Below, in pieces: positions 57,701 through 59,825 of a DNA stretch of 59,825 nt; position 1 is the first letter of the stretch, and each line of letters begins with the position of its first letter. Made by a program: the position numbers and the translations under genes. The stretch is from the NCBI RefSeq assembly GCF_010093535.1, contig NW_022985219.1, forward strand, positions 283,999 to 343,823. Direction: 5' to 3'. The notes below the pieces were generated by a model that ran no database searches, was not told the DNA's origin, and worked only from the letters and a program-made list of their open reading frames with translations. The DNA is from Lindgomyces ingoldianus (lineage: Eukaryota > Ascomycota > Dothideomycetes > Pleosporales > Lindgomycetaceae).

Positions 57701-58214
57701 TAGCAAATCTAGTAATTTTTAGATATAATCCTGTCTAGAACGCTCCCTATCTATTACCCCTAGCATTTTCTCTTACAAGTAAAGTTCCTTCTAGACCTAA
57801 ACCTGCTGCTTGTCTTACAACGCGCAATCTTAGGCCTATAAAGCCTTAGCCTTTTATAGAAGCGCTTCCCTCTCTTTCTCTAGACAATCCTACGCAGCGT
57901 TAGAAATAAAAGTGTTGCACTTGCTATGCTTTTTTACACACTTAACGCACTTGTCTAAGGACAAAGTTAGTATATAAGACAACCCTAAAGATTAGCAAGC
58001 GCTGCAGGGCCTTATCTTTGTCTAGCAAAAAGGATTAAAATAAAGAGCAACACAGGGATAACAGGATAAACAAGACTAGCAAGCTATTTAGTATAAGAAG
58101 AATAGATGTTATAAACGCCTTCTAGCAGAAGAACGCACACCTTATAAATAAACTCTTACTAACACAGTTGTGTGAGCAGAGCGGCAAGGACGCCGCTAGG
58201 AAGGAGGGGCAGCG
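51705..58214 (+). pseudogene. Gypsy3 gag-pol with chromodomain (decayed)
   Basis: Plus-strand reading across RIP stops gives gag with a CCHC-type knuckle (CLNYKKVGHFY.NC, about 52828-52866), RT with YFTKFNIQDRFNKIKI near 55095 and YLDNVLIY near 55298, RNase H with IYTDASLRASRAAL near 55750, integrase with TIDFIIELPLSKELG near 56480 and a chromodomain at about 57345-57480 (EYKVKHIIGN...FLVK.KK.PTSKNT.EL). Many stops replace W or Q. Domain order and chromodomain make it a chromovirus, the closest relative in this window being Gypsy2. Confidence 0.87.
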
Positions 58215-58808
58215 TGTTACAGTCTATAGTTAGACTAGCGTAACTCCACTAGCAGTGCTTACTAATCTAGCTAGGTTAGGACAAGGCTTGTTTAGGGACT
58301 AATTAGAGGACATAGAGGCAGCACGCCTACCTAAGATTATAGAAGAATGCGTTGTCTAATAAGAAAATAGGCTGTGAGTTTAGGGAGCTAGAGGGAGCTT
58401 ATAGAAGCCTGTCTTAGCAGGCTCCCCTAAGCTCCTGCTAACTCCCCTTAGCATCCTTAGCACATGTATATAGTTCCTACATTAAACAACCTTTAAAAGG
58501 CGTGTTTAACGTTTAGTTTATTTATTACATAGACTAAGTAGCATTTAGCTTTCTAAAGAGCTGTAATACTATTTGTATATCTTACACTATATATACCTCT
58601 AACCCTGTCTAAAAGGACTATTTAACCCTAGCCTCTCTACTGCTGCACATAGGGTAAACTATAATCTAGTCGCCCTTTATTCTCCATTAGCCTAATAGCC
58701 TGTACGTAGGACTGTACACCCTACCGGATTGGCCCCTTCCACCCATCCTACTCCTCCCCTAGGAACATCACCAGACCCGAGTGCTTCCACGAAGCAAGGA
58801 TTGTAACA
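58215..58808 (+). repeat. Gypsy3 3' LTR
   Basis: The inner ~490 bp are RIPed. From about 58710 to the end the copy is intact (for example CGGATTGGCCCCTTCCACCC against TAGATTAGCCCCTTCTACTT in the other LTR). Confidence 0.93.
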
Positions 58809-58813
58809 ACTAC

Positions 58814-59484
58814 TTAGACATGCTAAAAGAACATTAGATATAGCTTATACTCTAAGCTTTTAAATAAGACATAAAACTTTTAAAAAAACATGCTGTAGCT
58901 ATGTATAAAGTCTTTTAAAAGATAATAAATAACTATAGCACTAGATAACTTTTATAAGCTAATTCTATAGCTAACTTACAAAGGCTAGGTAATAATAAAA
59001 AGTAGGTAATTATTAAGACTATACTTAAGCTATATACATAAAAATTTTCCTCTTAAATAGCATTTATAGCTAATATAGCTAATTCTTTACGCGCTAAGCG
59101 TAATCTAGGCTATGTTAGCATAAACTAGCTTAGTATGTCTAGAAAGCGTTATCTAGACCTTAAAGTAATATTTAAGTGTAGTATAACTATAAGAGAGCTT
59201 TCTATAAGAGTTTTAGAGTAATTTAGAGCAGGTTTAGCCTTATAAAGAATATTAAAGCTAAGTATAGCATCTAGAATAATAACATGTACAACTTTAGCAA
59301 GATAGGCTTTATTATAGGCTAAATATTTATTAACTATACTTACACTTAAAACTTTACTTTAAGCTTTAAATAGCGCTTTATAAACATACTAGGCTAGTTT
59401 ATGCTAACATAGCCTAGATTACACGAAGCGTGTAAAGAATTAGCTATATTAGCTATAAATGCTATTTAAAAGAAAAATCCTTAT
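58814..59484. mobile_element. Fold-back element, right piece, truncated by the terminal repeat
   Basis: It continues the fold-back begun at 51009 but stops after AAAAATCCTTAT, where the other copies go on for about 330 bp more. The 306-bp terminal repeat begins exactly there, so the terminal repeat arrived in or cut through this element. Confidence 0.85.
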
Positions 59485-59790
59485 TAGCAGAGCTTGCTCT
59501 GCTTATTATATTCGGGTTTACAGAACGAAAAGTTGAGCAGAATCTCCTCTTTTGGACGCGCTAGTTAGTCAGAATTTCTTCGGATAAACCCCGGTAACGC
59601 TGTTTCTCTGTCACCTTATGTGTTTCTTATATTCTTTTTTAAAAAAAATGTATACCTAATGTAAGTGCACCTTTACGCTAATTTGCATGCAGTTTGCTCT
59701 AGCATGCGTTGTGTAAAACATGTTTAAATTATAGTTAGTTGCGTCTGTTCCACCTCTCTAGCCACATCGGTGTGTCGGGGATTGGCATCA
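59485..59790 (-). repeat. Right copy of 306-bp terminal inverted repeat
   Basis: This is the reverse complement of 1-306. The inner end carries the hairpin at 59486-59503 (AGCAGAGC, TT, GCTCTGCT). It contains no gene. Its outermost 30 bp are the first unit of a tandem repeat. Confidence 0.9.
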
Positions 59791-59825
59791 GCCACATTGG
59801 TATGTCGAGGATTGGCATCAGCCGC
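59761..59825 (-). repeat. 30-bp tandem repeat running off the window edge
   Basis: Units 59761-59790 and 59791-59820 (GCCACATCGG...TTGGCATCA) differ at three positions, and 59821-59825 starts a third. The left end of the window begins at the matching unit edge. An array here would explain why the assembled sequence stops. No TTAGGG telomere repeats are seen. Confidence 0.85.

Larger units (their letters stand above)
51111..58808 (+). mobile_element. Gypsy3: complete but RIP-killed Ty3/gypsy chromovirus
   Basis: This 7,698-bp element has 594-bp LTRs (51111-51704, 58215-58808) and the perfect duplication ACTAC (51106-51110, 58809-58813). A purine tract (AGGAAGGAGGGGCAGCG) adjoins the right LTR, giving plus orientation. 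The outer ~165 bp at left and ~95 bp at right are un-RIPed; everything between is RIPed. It sits inside a fold-back element. Confidence 0.93.

Noticed and set aside
1..59825. The whole window as a Starship-type giant transposon
   Set aside because: No DUF3435 captain recombinase was recognised near either edge, and the inverted ends are far longer than those of Starships.
59761..59825. Telomere repeats at the right end
   Set aside because: The tandem unit is a 30-bp GC-rich sequence, not TTAGGG.

Overview
The window is a repeat-dominated stretch of a filamentous ascomycete (Pezizomycotina) genome. Evidence: short spliceosomal introns (about 52-76 bp) with CTAAY-type branch sites, gene families typical of these fungi (a PDDEXK-like nuclease, fungal APH-type kinases, an NLR-type N-terminal domain, a telomere-linked RecQ helicase), and heavy repeat-induced point mutation (RIP). 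The RIP signature is direct: paired LTRs differ mainly by CA->TA and TG->TA changes, and dead genes carry stops where TGG, CGA, CAA or CAG would be expected. The species cannot be named from the sequence. No rRNA, tRNA or CRISPR array was recognised.

Layout. Both ends carry the same 306-bp sequence in inverted orientation (1-306 and 59485-59790); outside it, at the right end, a 30-bp tandem repeat begins. 323-28503 is a nested transposon graveyard holding Gypsy1 (2893-11511), Gypsy2 (19739-27119), two families of miniature LTR elements (77-bp and 128-bp LTRs), a third LTR family (about 280-317 bp) and a pogo/Fot1-type DNA transposon. Most have exact 5-bp (LTR) or TA (pogo) target duplications, so insertion order can be read. 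One intact phosphotransferase gene (11746-12702) survives there. 28600-34628 holds an unidentified decayed gene and two fold-back elements, one with a second pogo element inside it.

34791-45640 is the gene island: an intact three-exon PDDEXK-like gene, a RIP-killed APH-like kinase, a RIP-killed multi-domain gene, an NLR N-terminal-like gene with a one-base deletion, and an intact P-loop kinase. It ends in a minisatellite built from fragments of the neighbouring helicase gene. 45643-48944 is a decayed telomere-linked helicase. 49262-59484 holds a 10-bp-period repeat, two more fold-backs and Gypsy3 (51111-58808).

Together the helicase relic, shared inverted ends and repeat density suggest a subtelomeric region, although no telomere repeat is present. 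The three Gypsy elements all encode a chromodomain, consistent with targeting to heterochromatin. RIP has silenced nearly everything except four or five small gene islands and the outermost 100-300 bp of each Gypsy element. All functional assignments rest on motifs read by eye; no database search was possible.
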